Of a DNA stretch of 36,271 nt, positions 24,479 to 31,744 are shown piece after piece. Where the stretch lies: NCBI RefSeq assembly GCF_016316925.1, contig NZ_JAEEGB010000013.1:221640-257910 (forward strand), in the 5' to 3' direction. The position numbers and the translations under genes were made by a program. The stretch comes from Clostridium aciditolerans (GTDB lineage: Bacteria > Bacillota > Clostridia > Clostridiales > Clostridiaceae). Under the pieces are notes generated by a model. The model saw nothing but the letters and a program-made list of their open reading frames with translations, had not been told where the DNA came from and did not search any database. Position 1 is the first letter of the stretch; every line of letters begins with the position of its first letter.

Positions 24479-24760
24479 CTATAAATATTCATGGTAGTAC
24501 GAATTTTGTACTACCATGAATGCTTTTAACATATCTTCAATAACCTTTACTATTCCATTATCATAATTGCCAAATCCATATTCTCTCCAAAAGTGCAATA
24601 ATTCAGATGGTAATATATTCTCAAATTGCTTCAGTTCCTCTTCTGTAGGTTTTACCAAATCATTAGATGGCTCAAATACCCTTGTAAATTGTAAAAAAAT
24701 ATTATTTGAGACGCTATTTTTATCTATATTTTTTTTCTTAAATTTATCAAACAACCCCAT
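24479..24760 (-). pseudogene. Truncated GAD-like / DUF1851-type protein gene
   Basis: A 93-residue reading frame. 'GLFDKFKKKN' opens it and 'LPSELLHFWREYGFGNYDNGIVKVI' is the start of a GAD-like domain, found in immunity-type proteins that usually run to about 200 residues. After 'GIVKVIED' the homology stops and the last ~18 codons run through the perfect hairpin at 24487-24521. The 3' part of the gene therefore seems lost and replaced by the terminator of the opposing gene. The start is the ATG at 24760, with AAAGGAG 8 bases before it. A copy of the array spacer repeat lies 38 bases upstream. Confidence 0.6.
24487..24521. terminator. Perfect 14-bp hairpin, bidirectional terminator
   Basis: ATTCATGGTAGTAC (24487-24500) and GTACTACCATGAAT (24508-24521) pair perfectly. 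It ends the plus-strand 24271 gene and overlaps the end of the truncated GAD-like frame on the other strand. Confidence 0.75.
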
Positions 24761-24798
24761 TTTCATTTCTCCTTTAAGCAACAACTTATCAAACTTAC

Positions 24799-24840
24799 AA
24801 ATTTACTATTCATAATAATAAACTTTAAATTGGAATTTAT
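24799..24840 (-). repeat. Array spacer repeat, copy 1
   Basis: Starts AAATTTACTATT and ends TTAAATTGGAATTTAT on the plus strand. It lies 38 bases upstream of the GAD-like start and 10 bases from the stop of the flavodoxin gene. Confidence 0.7.
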
Positions 24841-24850
24841 TTATCTAATT

Positions 24851-25318
24851 TTATATACCAATTTCTTCAATCCAGTCTGTAACTTGCCGTTTGTCAAAAT
24901 TACTCATCGTTGCAAATCCAGAAAGAATTGTTGATTTGGGACATTCTTTCGCAATATTAATCTCAATTTGTCCAAAACCCCCACCGCCATGAGTACAGAA
25001 TGGAATAATAGTTTTCTCTTGCAAATCAACATTTCTTAAAAAACTTAATATCGGTGGAGCAAATGATTTAAACCAATTTGGCGTTCCTAAAAAAATGTAA
25101 TCGTAGGAAGCTACTGATTCTTCTCCAGATAGTAATTTAGGGCAATATCCTCTCTCAATTTCATTCCTTACTTCCTTTGTTGCTGTATTATAATTGAAAG
25201 CATAGGACTTTTCAGGAATTAACTCCCTAATATCTCCTTCTGTTTGTTCTGCTATTTTTTCTGCTAATCTTTTTGTTGTATTGGAAAAAGAATAAAAAAC
25301 CACTAATATTTTACTCAT
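24851..25318 (-). CDS. Flavodoxin family protein
   Basis: A 155-residue FMN-binding electron carrier. The phosphate loop 'VVFYSFSNTTKRLAEKIA' (residues 5-22) and the later 'LGTPNWFKSFAPPILSFL' and 'FCTHGGGGFG' loops are those of the flavodoxin-4 subgroup. It is cytosolic and its partner unknown. I use the ATG at 25318 because TGGAGG falls inside the codons just upstream of it. It stands at the 3' end of the minus-strand accessory array. It has no spacer repeat of its own upstream. Confidence 0.85.
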   Translation of the reverse strand: MSKILVVFYSFSNTTKRLAEKIAEQTEGDIRELIPEKSYAFNYNTATKEVRNEIERGYCPKLLSGEESVASYDYIFLGTPNWFKSFAPPILSFLRNVDLQEKTIIPFCTHGGGGFGQIEINIAKECPKSTILSGFATMSNFDKRQVTDWIEEIGI

Positions 25319-25419
25319 TATTGCCTCCACAAATTATTATTTGTCTATGGATTTTATACATAATTTTTACTCCTCAGTTTTAAGAACTTTATGGACTATA
25401 AACTTAGCAATGTTTAATA

Positions 25420-25776
25420 TTAATTCTTATGTTCAACATATTCAACTATAGTACCATCTAAATGTTGTACAGTCATATTCATTCCCGTTGGAACTTCTTT
25501 TAAATCTCTAATAATTATAGCGCCATTACTTAGTAAAAAATCTTTAAATTCAATAATAGAATCTACTAAAAATGTTGCTTGTGTATCTTTAATTGGCTTC
25601 AATGCTTCATCAGAACCACTTATAATTAAAATGTTTCCAACTTGTGCTAACTCTAAATTTATATGAGAATACTTAAATCTCAATTTGCATTTTTCATTTA
25701 ATGCTTTTTCATAAAATTCTATTGATCTATCAATATCATGTACATAAAAACGATTTAAAACTTGTTTTACTTTCAT
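25420..25776 (-). CDS. VOC family protein (glyoxalase/bleomycin-resistance fold)
   Basis: A 118-residue vicinal-oxygen-chelate protein: 'QVLNRFYVHDIDRSIEFYEKAL' at the start and 'GMNMTVQHLDGTIVEYVEH' at the end are the two halves of the paired beta-alpha-beta fold, the latter with candidate metal ligands (His, Glu). Family members act in antibiotic resistance, dioxygenation or isomerisation; the substrate is unknown. GAGGAGATAACA precedes the ATG. Single gene. Confidence 0.8.
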   Translation of the reverse strand: MKVKQVLNRFYVHDIDRSIEFYEKALNEKCKLRFKYSHINLELAQVGNILIISGSDEALKPIKDTQATFLVDSIIEFKDFLLSNGAIIIRDLKEVPTGMNMTVQHLDGTIVEYVEHKN

Positions 25777-25860
25777 TGTTATCTCCTCAATAAATTAATT
25801 TGCAGCTTCATAATTTAAGAATATTACGAATCACTATTACCCCAAAATTGCTGGCAAACC

Positions 25861-26388
25861 TCAAAATATTAAGTTCAAAATATCAAAGCTTACAAAACCA
25901 ATCAAGATAATAGCAAGTACAATTCCTATGATAATATTCCATACTAAATCCTCATTAGCGGTTTTGGACTTCTTCAGTGCTAAAATGGAAATATAATCTA
26001 TTAGAAAAATTATGCCCAAAGTTCCTAGGGCAAAGGCTAAAAATTCCCTCAAGCTAAATACATATCTTGTATCTATCTTAGTCATTAGCCTTATTTGAAT
26101 GAATGCATTAAATCCTGTGACAACAGAAAGGATGTAATAACATATTATTTGCATCCTTCTCTTTTTGTTGATAAAGTCACTACCTTTCTCATTGTATGCA
26201 CTGTATAATCTTGGATTCATAAAGCTTAGAAACTTATCGTAGTATTCTGTTTTAATACTAAATAAGACAGCTTGTATCAAAAATATAATTGCAAGTATAA
26301 GTGTAGTTATACCAATTCCTACGGTATTATATATTAAAGAAATTACTACTAGTAGTAATGCCATAATACCAATTGACTTTAGATTCAT
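25861..26388 (-). CDS. Hypothetical membrane protein, about five segments
   Basis: A 175-residue protein of unrecognised family. Hydrophobic segments lie near residues 5-22, 25-43, 79-98, 112-132 and 150-172. A positively charged loop (INKKRRM, near 74-80) between the second and third suggests that this loop is cytosolic. No enzyme motif is visible. The start codon overlaps the stop of a possible small upstream gene (ATGA), which suggests coupled translation. Confidence 0.6.
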   Translation of the reverse strand: MNLKSIGIMALLLVVISLIYNTVGIGITTLILAIIFLIQAVLFSIKTEYYDKFLSFMNPRLYSAYNEKGSDFINKKRRMQIICYYILSVVTGFNAFIQIRLMTKIDTRYVFSLREFLAFALGTLGIIFLIDYISILALKKSKTANEDLVWNIIIGIVLAIILIGFVSFDILNLIF

Positions 26389-26534
26389 TTAAATCCCCAT
26401 CCAATGCTTTTAAATTTTCTTTTTATACGCTCCCCACTGATACGCAAAATATTACTGTTATGACGCTTAATATTCTTATTGTGACGTAAAAACGCCGAAG
26501 AATCCAATTTTATTTTACCAGTAACATACTCCAT
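26385..26534 (-). CDS. Possible small basic protein, 49 residues
   Basis: A short frame from the ATG at 26534, rich in Lys, Arg, Asn and His ('FLRHNKNIKRHNSNILR'). Its TGA overlaps the ATG of the 26388 membrane-protein gene, a pattern common in operons. It is in the same frame as the gene ending at 26550 and is separated from it by a TAG and five further codons. It could therefore also be the cut-off tail of that gene. There is no good ribosome binding site. Confidence 0.3.
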   Translation of the reverse strand: MEYVTGKIKLDSSAFLRHNKNIKRHNSNILRISGERIKRKFKSIGWGFK

Positions 26535-26549
26535 CCCCAATACATCTAT

Positions 26550-26810
26550 CTATTCAGCATCAAAATCAATAAAGTACTTTCTCTCTGGTGTATGTATCGT
26601 GAGGGTTGCTAAATTAATATTGTCCTCTAAAATATCCACTCTGTATTCGAACATGATATCATCATTTTGCTTTTTCATGAATAAGTAACTTCCTTCTTCT
26701 TGATCCTCGGCCTCATCACTTATTTCAGCGTAGATTTCTTCGCCACTGACTTCTCCATGATATCCTGACTTTCTTATCTTTTCCTCTATTGCTTTAAAAA
26801 ACTGTTCCAT
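26550..26810 (-). CDS. Hypothetical acidic protein
   Basis: An 86-residue soluble acidic protein of unknown family. An N-terminal helix (MEQFFKAIEEKIRKS) is followed by a loop rich in Glu and Asp and then strands ('YLFMKKQNDDIMFEYRVDI', 'INLATLTIHT'). This fold pattern resembles small immunity- or chaperone-like proteins, but I make no assignment. GAAAGAGAGCG precedes the ATG. It ends in TAG; the same frame then stays open for about 55 codons to 26385. Confidence 0.5.
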   Translation of the reverse strand: MEQFFKAIEEKIRKSGYHGEVSGEEIYAEISDEAEDQEEGSYLFMKKQNDDIMFEYRVDILEDNINLATLTIHTPERKYFIDFDAE

Positions 26811-26991
26811 TTTTTCGCTCTCTTTCTTTTAAAATATCAATTTCTCTTCAAATCAAGTATATACTATGTTTCTAAATAACAGTAGCCCTAATCATTATTA
26901 ATTAATGATCAGAGCAAAACCTCACTTATCAAGTTCACATGATTCTCAATGACCTCTAGGCTAATAATTACTTCATATTTTAATTATTGAA

Positions 26992-27402
26992 TTAGATTAT
27001 TATACCTTCAAAATGATCCATTTCATGTTGAATTATTTGTGCTATAAATCCAGTAAACACTTGCTTTTGCTTCTTGAAATTTCTATCAAGATACTCAACT
27101 TCTATCATTTCATATCTCTTTGTTTTTCTAAAGCCAATTAAAGATAAACAACTCTCTTCAGTTTCATAAATCTTTTCTTTATTTAATATAACTGGATTTA
27201 TCATAGGCACAATAAGATTGCCTACCGTATATACCAATATACGCTTTTTTATTCCAATCATATTACCAGCCAATCCGACACAATTCTCTAGGTTTGCACT
27301 TAATGTATCTATTAAATCATCAATTACTACTATATCATTTATAGTTGCATCTTCTGATTTTTGTCCTAAAAACAATATATCTTTTACAATTGGTTTTATC
27401 AT
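26992..27402 (-). CDS. Peptide deformylase-family protein (short paralog)
   Basis: A 136-residue metalloenzyme family member that removes the formyl group from N-terminal Met of new proteins. Motif 1 is 'GLAGNMIG' (43-50; canonical GxGxAAxQ, with Asn for the usual Gln). Motif 2 is 'EESCLS' (82-87; Cys85 metal ligand). Motif 3 is 'QHEMDH' (125-130; His126 and His130 ligands, Glu127 catalytic). The metal site is complete but motif 1 departs from housekeeping enzymes, and the protein is shorter than usual. Clostridia carry such paralogs besides the main def, and resistance to deformylase inhibitors is one possible role. AGAGGTATGAATT precedes the ATG. Spacer copy 2 lies 46 bases upstream. Confidence 0.8.
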   Translation of the reverse strand: MIKPIVKDILFLGQKSEDATINDIVVIDDLIDTLSANLENCVGLAGNMIGIKKRILVYTVGNLIVPMINPVILNKEKIYETEESCLSLIGFRKTKRYEMIEVEYLDRNFKKQKQVFTGFIAQIIQHEMDHFEGIII

Positions 27403-27448
27403 AATTCATACCTCTTTTTCAGTTATATTTTTTATAACTCATACTATC

Positions 27449-27490
27449 AAATTACTATTTATATTACTCAACCTTAAATAAGAATTTGTA
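27449..27490 (-). repeat. Array spacer repeat, copy 2
   Basis: Starts AAATTACTATTTATATTACT and ends TTAAATAAGAATTTGTA on the plus strand. It lies 46 bases upstream of the deformylase-like gene. Confidence 0.75.
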
Positions 27491-27581
27491 TGTACTAATA
27501 GTCTTTTAGAAAATCCAGATTTCTTACTTATTCATAGCAAATTTTTACAATATAAAATAATTATTATATGCCTATTTTATC

Positions 27582-28031
27582 TTAATAACATAAATTATCA
27601 GCAAAATACTCTATGCACTCTTTAATATTTTCATGTAACTTCATATTTTGATTAATGAATATTACAAATGCCTCTATTTCCTCTTCTATAATGCATTCAA
27701 TAGCCTGTGGTACACATTTTTGATGTTCCATTTGATAAGCCAGGCTACATAATACACACACTATATTCGATAGTAAAGCCCACATATATGATTCCTCTTC
27801 AGTTACACCTTTCCAATAACCAAATTCTACTATATCGTATCCATCCTCTGAATCAACGGTTTCGTATATATCATCAGCTGAAATTTCATTATTTGTTATC
27901 CATTCTTTACATATACTAATTACTCGTTGTCCTTCTTTATAAAACTCTTTATTCTTCACATTATCCTGATAGGCATTTAAAAGACTTTCTGCATTAGTTA
28001 ATAACATATCATATTGTTCTACTAAAGTCAT
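27582..28031 (-). CDS. Hypothetical immunity-like protein
   Basis: About 149 residues, mostly helical and acidic. It has an early 'YDMLLTNAESLLNAYQDN' helix, a central 'YDIVEFGYWKGVTEEESYMWALLSNIVCVLCSLAYQ' region (residues ~68-103) and a helical tail. The pattern of repeated acidic helices is like the immunity proteins of polymorphic toxin systems, but I cannot name the family. The start is the ATG at 28031, which follows AGAGAGGAACAAT. A partial spacer copy lies at 28118-28135. Confidence 0.55.
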   Translation of the reverse strand: MTLVEQYDMLLTNAESLLNAYQDNVKNKEFYKEGQRVISICKEWITNNEISADDIYETVDSEDGYDIVEFGYWKGVTEEESYMWALLSNIVCVLCSLAYQMEHQKCVPQAIECIIEEEIEAFVIFINQNMKLHENIKECIEYFADNLCY

Positions 28032-28117
28032 ATTGTTCCTCTCTTTACTTTTGAAGTGTTCACTAATAGAATTCAAATATTCTTGTACTTTTCTTTCATT
28101 AATCTGTTCTTCTCTAT

Positions 28118-28135
28118 AAATTACTACTTATCTTT
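28118..28135 (-). repeat. Array spacer repeat, partial copy
   Basis: AAATTACTACTTATCTTT matches only the gene-proximal third of the spacer, and is close to the partial copy at 32166-32184. Confidence 0.4.
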
Positions 28136-28223
28136 CAAATAATTAAAACATATTTTTATATTAAAAATTTTAGAAAACCATTGACTAGCAAGCATTATAT
28201 GAAACATGACAAATATATAAAAA

Positions 28224-28703
28224 CTATTTCTCCTTTTTGCCAAAAGCCTCAAATCTTCTATCTAATATAACTTCAAACTTTTTATAATCCTTCCAGTCAA
28301 AATCAAACTCACAAGGAATATCATATAGTTCATTAAAAACAAAATCTACGTAATCTTTCATAAACTCTTCACTAGCATAATAATATTCAGTAAATGCTAA
28401 TCCTTCATCATTAAAATCATCACTCCATAGCTTGCCATCACAACATGTTAGGAAAAAATCCACTCCCGTCATTTCTTCCCTTCGTACCTTTTCAAGATTT
28501 TCTGAATTATATTCCTTATGCATGTCTCCTTCCATATTATTATTAATAATCCATGCAAGGTAAAAGCCAATATGAACACAGGATCTTTCAATAATTATCT
28601 CGTTCTGTTCATCATTAATATTTTTAGGATCTATTTTCTTATTAGAACAATAAGCCTTCATTGCCCTATCATAATAATTATCATAACTATCGAAAACAGC
28701 CAT
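28224..28703 (-). CDS. DUF7832-like protein
   Basis: About 159 residues. It opens 'VFDSYDNYYDRAMKAY' and has 'SCVHIGFYLAWIINNNMEGD' (near 46-65) and 'GVDFFLTCCDGKLWSDDFN' (near 85-103), a layout I associate with the DUF7832 family common in Firmicutes and often next to toxins or immunity genes. It is cytosolic and acidic. The start is uncertain: the ATG at 28703 is 12 bases from AAAGG, while the ATG at 28715 touches it. Spacer copy 3 ends just upstream, so the longer upstream frame would be translated repeat and is rejected. Confidence 0.65.
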   Translation of the reverse strand: MAVFDSYDNYYDRAMKAYCSNKKIDPKNINDEQNEIIIERSCVHIGFYLAWIINNNMEGDMHKEYNSENLEKVRREEMTGVDFFLTCCDGKLWSDDFNDEGLAFTEYYYASEEFMKDYVDFVFNELYDIPCEFDFDWKDYKKFEVILDRRFEAFGKKEK

Positions 28704-28721
28704 TACATCATTCATCCTTTC

Positions 28722-28764
28722 AAATTTACTATTTATAATACTTAACCTTAAAATAAGAATTTGC
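28722..28764 (-). repeat. Array spacer repeat, copy 3
   Basis: Starts AAATTTACTATTTATAATAC and ends TTAAAATAAGAATTTGC on the plus strand. It lies 18 bases upstream of the DUF7832-like start and 25 bases after the previous gene's stop. Confidence 0.75.
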
Positions 28765-28789
28765 TTGTACTTAAACGCTATCATAAATT

Positions 28790-29380
28790 TTAAAATGTGA
28801 GCATAAGGCCTTTCTTGTCATTCAAAGCAGATTGGAAAATGGATATCAAATCTTCAAAAACACTTTTTAAATCTTCTTGTTCAATTTCAATAAAACTCTT
28901 TAATTCCTCTATATTGATTTCATCTAGTCTATCTTGAACGGTAATTAATTTTTGATAAAGCCAAGGTATATCTTCAGCATAAACCAATCCTAATCCACAG
29001 TATCCAGGTTCTATTTTAAAATTTTCTTTTTGAATTGATTTTCCCAATATACAATACTCAGCTTCTATGAAATCTAGCTTTTTTAAAGCTTCTAGCAACA
29101 TATCCCATTCATAGGATAGTCCAATATCTTCATTTGGATCATAGTAACCTGTTAAGGCGAAATCTGCATATTCTTGTATATCACCTTTTTCTATTTCTTC
29201 TTCCCAGTCCTCATCCAATTCACCACCAGTATAAGGGGATCTCATAATATCTATATGTTCTTTAATAAACTGCCTAATAGTTGCAATATCATCATTAGCT
29301 CCTCTGTCAACTAATAAATTATTCAATTGTTCCATATAAGTTTTTGTATCAAAAACAAAAGCTTTATGTTCCATACTCAT
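28790..29380 (-). CDS. Hypothetical acidic protein, immunity-like
   Basis: A 196-residue soluble, acidic protein. Features seen: 'EHKAFVFDTKTYMEQLNNLL' at the start, 'SPYTGGELDEDWEEEIEKGD' (near 53-72), 'EYADFALTGYYDPNEDIGLSYEWD' (near 75-98) and a helical tail. I have the impression of a recurrent clostridial family with no assigned name; its context among similar genes fits an immunity or regulatory role, but this is unproven. GGGAGAAAAATT precedes the ATG. Spacer copy 4 lies about 100 bases upstream. Confidence 0.6.
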   Translation of the reverse strand: MSMEHKAFVFDTKTYMEQLNNLLVDRGANDDIATIRQFIKEHIDIMRSPYTGGELDEDWEEEIEKGDIQEYADFALTGYYDPNEDIGLSYEWDMLLEALKKLDFIEAEYCILGKSIQKENFKIEPGYCGLGLVYAEDIPWLYQKLITVQDRLDEINIEELKSFIEIEQEDLKSVFEDLISIFQSALNDKKGLMLTF

Positions 29381-29482
29381 AATTTTTCTCCCTTTTCAAT
29401 GCTTTAGTATTTCGCCATATTGTCTTAATATTTATTTCTTGAAAAGACTAATTACCTTTTCCTGCTATAAAACTCATCTACA

Positions 29483-29522
29483 AAATTACTATTTATATTA
29501 CTCAACCTTAAATTGGAATTTA
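29483..29522 (-). repeat. Array spacer repeat, copy 4
   Basis: Starts AAATTACTATTTATATTACT and ends TTAAATTGGAATTTAT on the plus strand. It ends 10 bases from the stop codon of the GNAT gene. Confidence 0.75.
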
Positions 29523-29531
29523 TCTTTATGT

Positions 29532-29945
29532 TTAAAGAGTTTTAGTAAAATAATAGCGTTTTCCTGTAACAGGATAGTTTTCTAATGCAAAAACTTCCTT
29601 GTATCCATGCTTTTTATAAAATCCAGGTGCTTGAAAACTAAAAGTATCTAAAAATGAATACTTGCAACCACGCTCTTTCGCTGTTTTTTCTGCCTGATTT
29701 AAAATATTACTTCCAATATTATGGCCCCTTAATTCTTCACTTACCCATAGGAATTTTATAAACAACCAATTACCATGTGTATTTCCAATTAGACCAGCAA
29801 TCTTTTTCCCTGTTTCATCTTGTAAATAAACGCCTAAATCCTTTGGATTTTTATCTTCAATTCTCGCTAAATTATATTTTAATAAACCTTGAAAAATAAT
29901 ATCTTCATCTTGTTCTTTAATTTCATCAGTAACCTCAATTTTCAT
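29532..29945 (-). CDS. GNAT family N-acetyltransferase
   Basis: A 137-residue acetyl-CoA-dependent acetyltransferase. The acetyl-CoA binding loop is 'ELRGHNIGSNILNQAEKTAKERG' (near residues 71-93; R/QxxGxG/A type) and the closing 'APGFYKKHGYKEVFAL' segment (near 106-121) is motif B. The acceptor, which may be an antibiotic, a polyamine or a protein N-terminus, cannot be told. GGGAGGGATAGAATTAAA precedes the ATG. Single gene within the array. Confidence 0.87.
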   Translation of the reverse strand: MKIEVTDEIKEQDEDIIFQGLLKYNLARIEDKNPKDLGVYLQDETGKKIAGLIGNTHGNWLFIKFLWVSEELRGHNIGSNILNQAEKTAKERGCKYSFLDTFSFQAPGFYKKHGYKEVFALENYPVTGKRYYFTKTL

Positions 29946-30009
29946 TTTAATTCTATCCCTCCCTTGTTAACATTTAAACACAAATAAATTAATATTTTAC
30001 TGCTGGTTT

Positions 30010-30621
30010 CTATAATGGCGAATCCTTAAATGTAGTTTCTTTTATATTAGGAAGTACATCATAGATAGAACAGCCCATTTGTTGTTCAAAATACTCTTTC
30101 ATTTCAAAAGTCGCATTCCAACGTTCAACGGTAAATGAAAATATCCCATATCGCCTTGTCGTATTAACAAAACGCTTTTCTAACATACAAAAACCTTGAG
30201 CATCAGCCAATGAATCGCAAACAATCATCAATTTATCATAATCATTATACGTTATATTTTTTAAATATTGTCTGACAAATTCACTTTCTTCATCACTCAT
30301 ATCATTCCTACCTATTTCTTTTTCAAAGTCAGGAACTGGAAATGAATGGGTCAAACAAATTCGACTCACTTCATCCCAGCCTCTTTCCATAGCAAAATTA
30401 TATCCATCAATACCATGTTTCCTTGCACTTACCCCATATCTTCTACCTATATCATGAAGAAGTCCTAACACATATGCTTTATCTGAATTAAGATTGCCAC
30501 ACCTTTTCGCAATCATTTGAGCTGCTAATCCTACATTGATAGAATGTTCAGTCCACGGTCCTTGATTTAATTGTCCCGCTATCTTTAATTCCTCTTCTGC
30601 TATTTCTTTATTTGGAAACAT
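30010..30621 (-). CDS. HD domain-containing phosphohydrolase
   Basis: About 203 residues. The HD motif is 'LGLLHDIGRR' (near 53-62), preceded by the first metal His in 'TEHSINVGLAAQMI' and followed by 'LTHSFPVPD' and 'MIVCDSLADA' that complete the metal site. HD proteins hydrolyse nucleotides or phosphate esters; the substrate is unknown. I choose the ATG at 30621 because GGAGGAATATGAA stands directly before it. Spacer copy 5 lies 41 bases upstream. Confidence 0.8.
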   Translation of the reverse strand: MFPNKEIAEEELKIAGQLNQGPWTEHSINVGLAAQMIAKRCGNLNSDKAYVLGLLHDIGRRYGVSARKHGIDGYNFAMERGWDEVSRICLTHSFPVPDFEKEIGRNDMSDEESEFVRQYLKNITYNDYDKLMIVCDSLADAQGFCMLEKRFVNTTRRYGIFSFTVERWNATFEMKEYFEQQMGCSIYDVLPNIKETTFKDSPL

Positions 30622-30662
30622 TTCATATTCCTCCAATATGTCAAAATATTAATAGCAATAAT

Positions 30663-30712
30663 AAATTACTAATTTATAATACTTAAACTTAAAAATATAA
30701 ATTGGAATTTGT
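30663..30712 (-). repeat. Array spacer repeat, copy 5 (with short insertion)
   Basis: Starts AAATTACTAATTTATAATAC and ends AAATTGGAATTTGT on the plus strand, with about 7 extra A/T bases in the middle. It lies 41 bases upstream of the HD gene. Confidence 0.7.
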
Positions 30713-30729
30713 ATTTGTGCAAGGTGTGT

Positions 30730-31137
30730 TCATTTTGTGCAATTAATATGAAGTATCTTTTTAATGATAATAGTTACAATATCACTAACTGATTTGCTAC
30801 CATCTACTACAAAATCAGCACTTAATTTTGTAGAATCTAAACCGTATAAATAAGCATTTCTTCCTTGTGTTAAATAATGATTCATATCATCAAATATATT
30901 TCCAATAGTTGTATTATCATAGTCTCTAATAATTCGTCTTGCTAATGCAATATCCAACGGAGTATCTATGAAGATTGAATAATCAATATATTTAGCAATC
31001 AAATTATGCCTATATCCAAAAGGATAATCCATGACAATAAAATCTGGTGTTTCCTTTATTAGCATTTCTATATCTTCTGCTAACAAATCTAGATTAAATA
31101 CATTAACATCAGCACCATCTTCAATCCATAGTATTAA
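30730..31137 (-). pseudogene. 3' fragment of an AAA/uridine-kinase-like NTPase gene
   Basis: The frame is open from 31137, with clear protein sequence from 'WIEDGADVNVFNLDLLAEDI' onward, then 'DFIVMDYPFGYRHNLIAKYIDYSIFIDTPLDIALARRIIRD' (a kinase core with the DTPLDIALARR lid-type segment). The family begins with a P-loop (GxxxxGKT) some 60-70 residues earlier, and it is absent. Upstream, the sequence instead belongs to the 31121-31375 gene, which it overlaps by 17 bases. This is the C-terminal two-thirds of a nucleotide kinase joined to another gene; an ATG at 31086 could start translation but without ATP-binding residues. Confidence 0.7.
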
Positions 31138-31375
31138 CTATTGTCCAAAAATAACTATCTTCAAACTGATTTGCATATGCTAAAGAAAACATATATGGCC
31201 TTTCATTATCATATGTTTCTTTTAAATCTTCCAGTGCTACTTTTATCGCTGATTTAAGTTTCATACTGAATATTTTCAAATCACTTCGTATTTTATCGGT
31301 ATTCCATACTTTATTTTCACTAATATATTCCTGTAAATACGTATTATAATATTCGATCTGCATTTCCTTATTCAT
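31121..31375 (-). pseudogene. 5' fragment of a DUF4303-like gene
   Basis: An 84-residue frame with a normal start (GGGGGATATTA before the ATG) and a mainly helical N-terminal region, then 'LEDLKETYDNERPYMFSLAYANQFEDSYFWTIVNT', reminiscent of the start of DUF4303-type proteins, which are about twice as long. It ends exactly where the kinase fragment begins, in another frame. I read it as a gene cut short by a deletion, though a genuine small gene is possible. Spacer copy 6 lies 37 bases upstream. Confidence 0.5.
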
Positions 31376-31412
31376 TAATATCCCCCATATCCGTATTTAA
31401 AAACTTTTTTCT

Positions 31413-31452
31413 AAATTACTATTTATTACACTCAACCTCAAATTAGGATTTA
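31413..31452 (-). repeat. Array spacer repeat, copy 6
   Basis: Starts AAATTACTATTTATTACACT and ends CAAATTAGGATTTAT on the plus strand. Its outer end reaches the stop codon of the DUF3781 gene. Confidence 0.7.
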
Positions 31453-31710
31453 TTTGCTTTTTAATTTATGAGCCGTAATTATCGTATAACTATAAGCATT
31501 AACTGTTATTTCATAATCAGCCACATTTACGTACCAATTTTTACCTTTTCTAACTATACTACTATTAGATTCTTTGATTTTTTTTCTACACCAATTAACA
31601 ACATCGTCCACATCTAAACAAAGATTTCTTTTAATTCGTTCTATTCCTAAATCAGTTGTGTGCAACTTGTCTAAGTTTAAAATTAATTCGCTTTTATTAT
31701 TGTCATTCAT
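31450..31710 (-). CDS. DUF3781 domain-containing protein
   Basis: An 86-residue protein that is a single DUF3781 domain: 'LDKLHTTDLGIERIKRNLCLDVDDVVNWCRKKI' (residues 13-45), then 'RKGKNWYVNVADYEITVNAYSYTIITAHK' (54-82). The function of the family is unknown; it is small, soluble and common in clostridia and bacilli. The ribosome binding site is weak (AAAGG 17 bases upstream, GGT nearer). It lies 35 bases after the SRPBCC gene. Confidence 0.85.
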   Translation of the reverse strand: MNDNNKSELILNLDKLHTTDLGIERIKRNLCLDVDDVVNWCRKKIKESNSSIVRKGKNWYVNVADYEITVNAYSYTIITAHKLKSK

Positions 31711-31744
31711 TTTGTACCATATATTAACCTTTCAAATTTAAAAT

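Noticed and set aside
28704-28784. Longer N-terminus for the DUF7832-like protein
   Set aside because: The extra codons are a translation of spacer repeat copy 3, and the ribosome binding site lies after them.
24799-31452. Spacer repeats as a CRISPR array
   Set aside because: Copies are separated by whole genes of varied length, not by short uniform spacers, and no cas gene is near.
24799-31452. Spacer repeats as integron attC sites
   Set aside because: They lack the paired R/L boxes and the long imperfect palindrome of attC, and no integron integrase is in the window.
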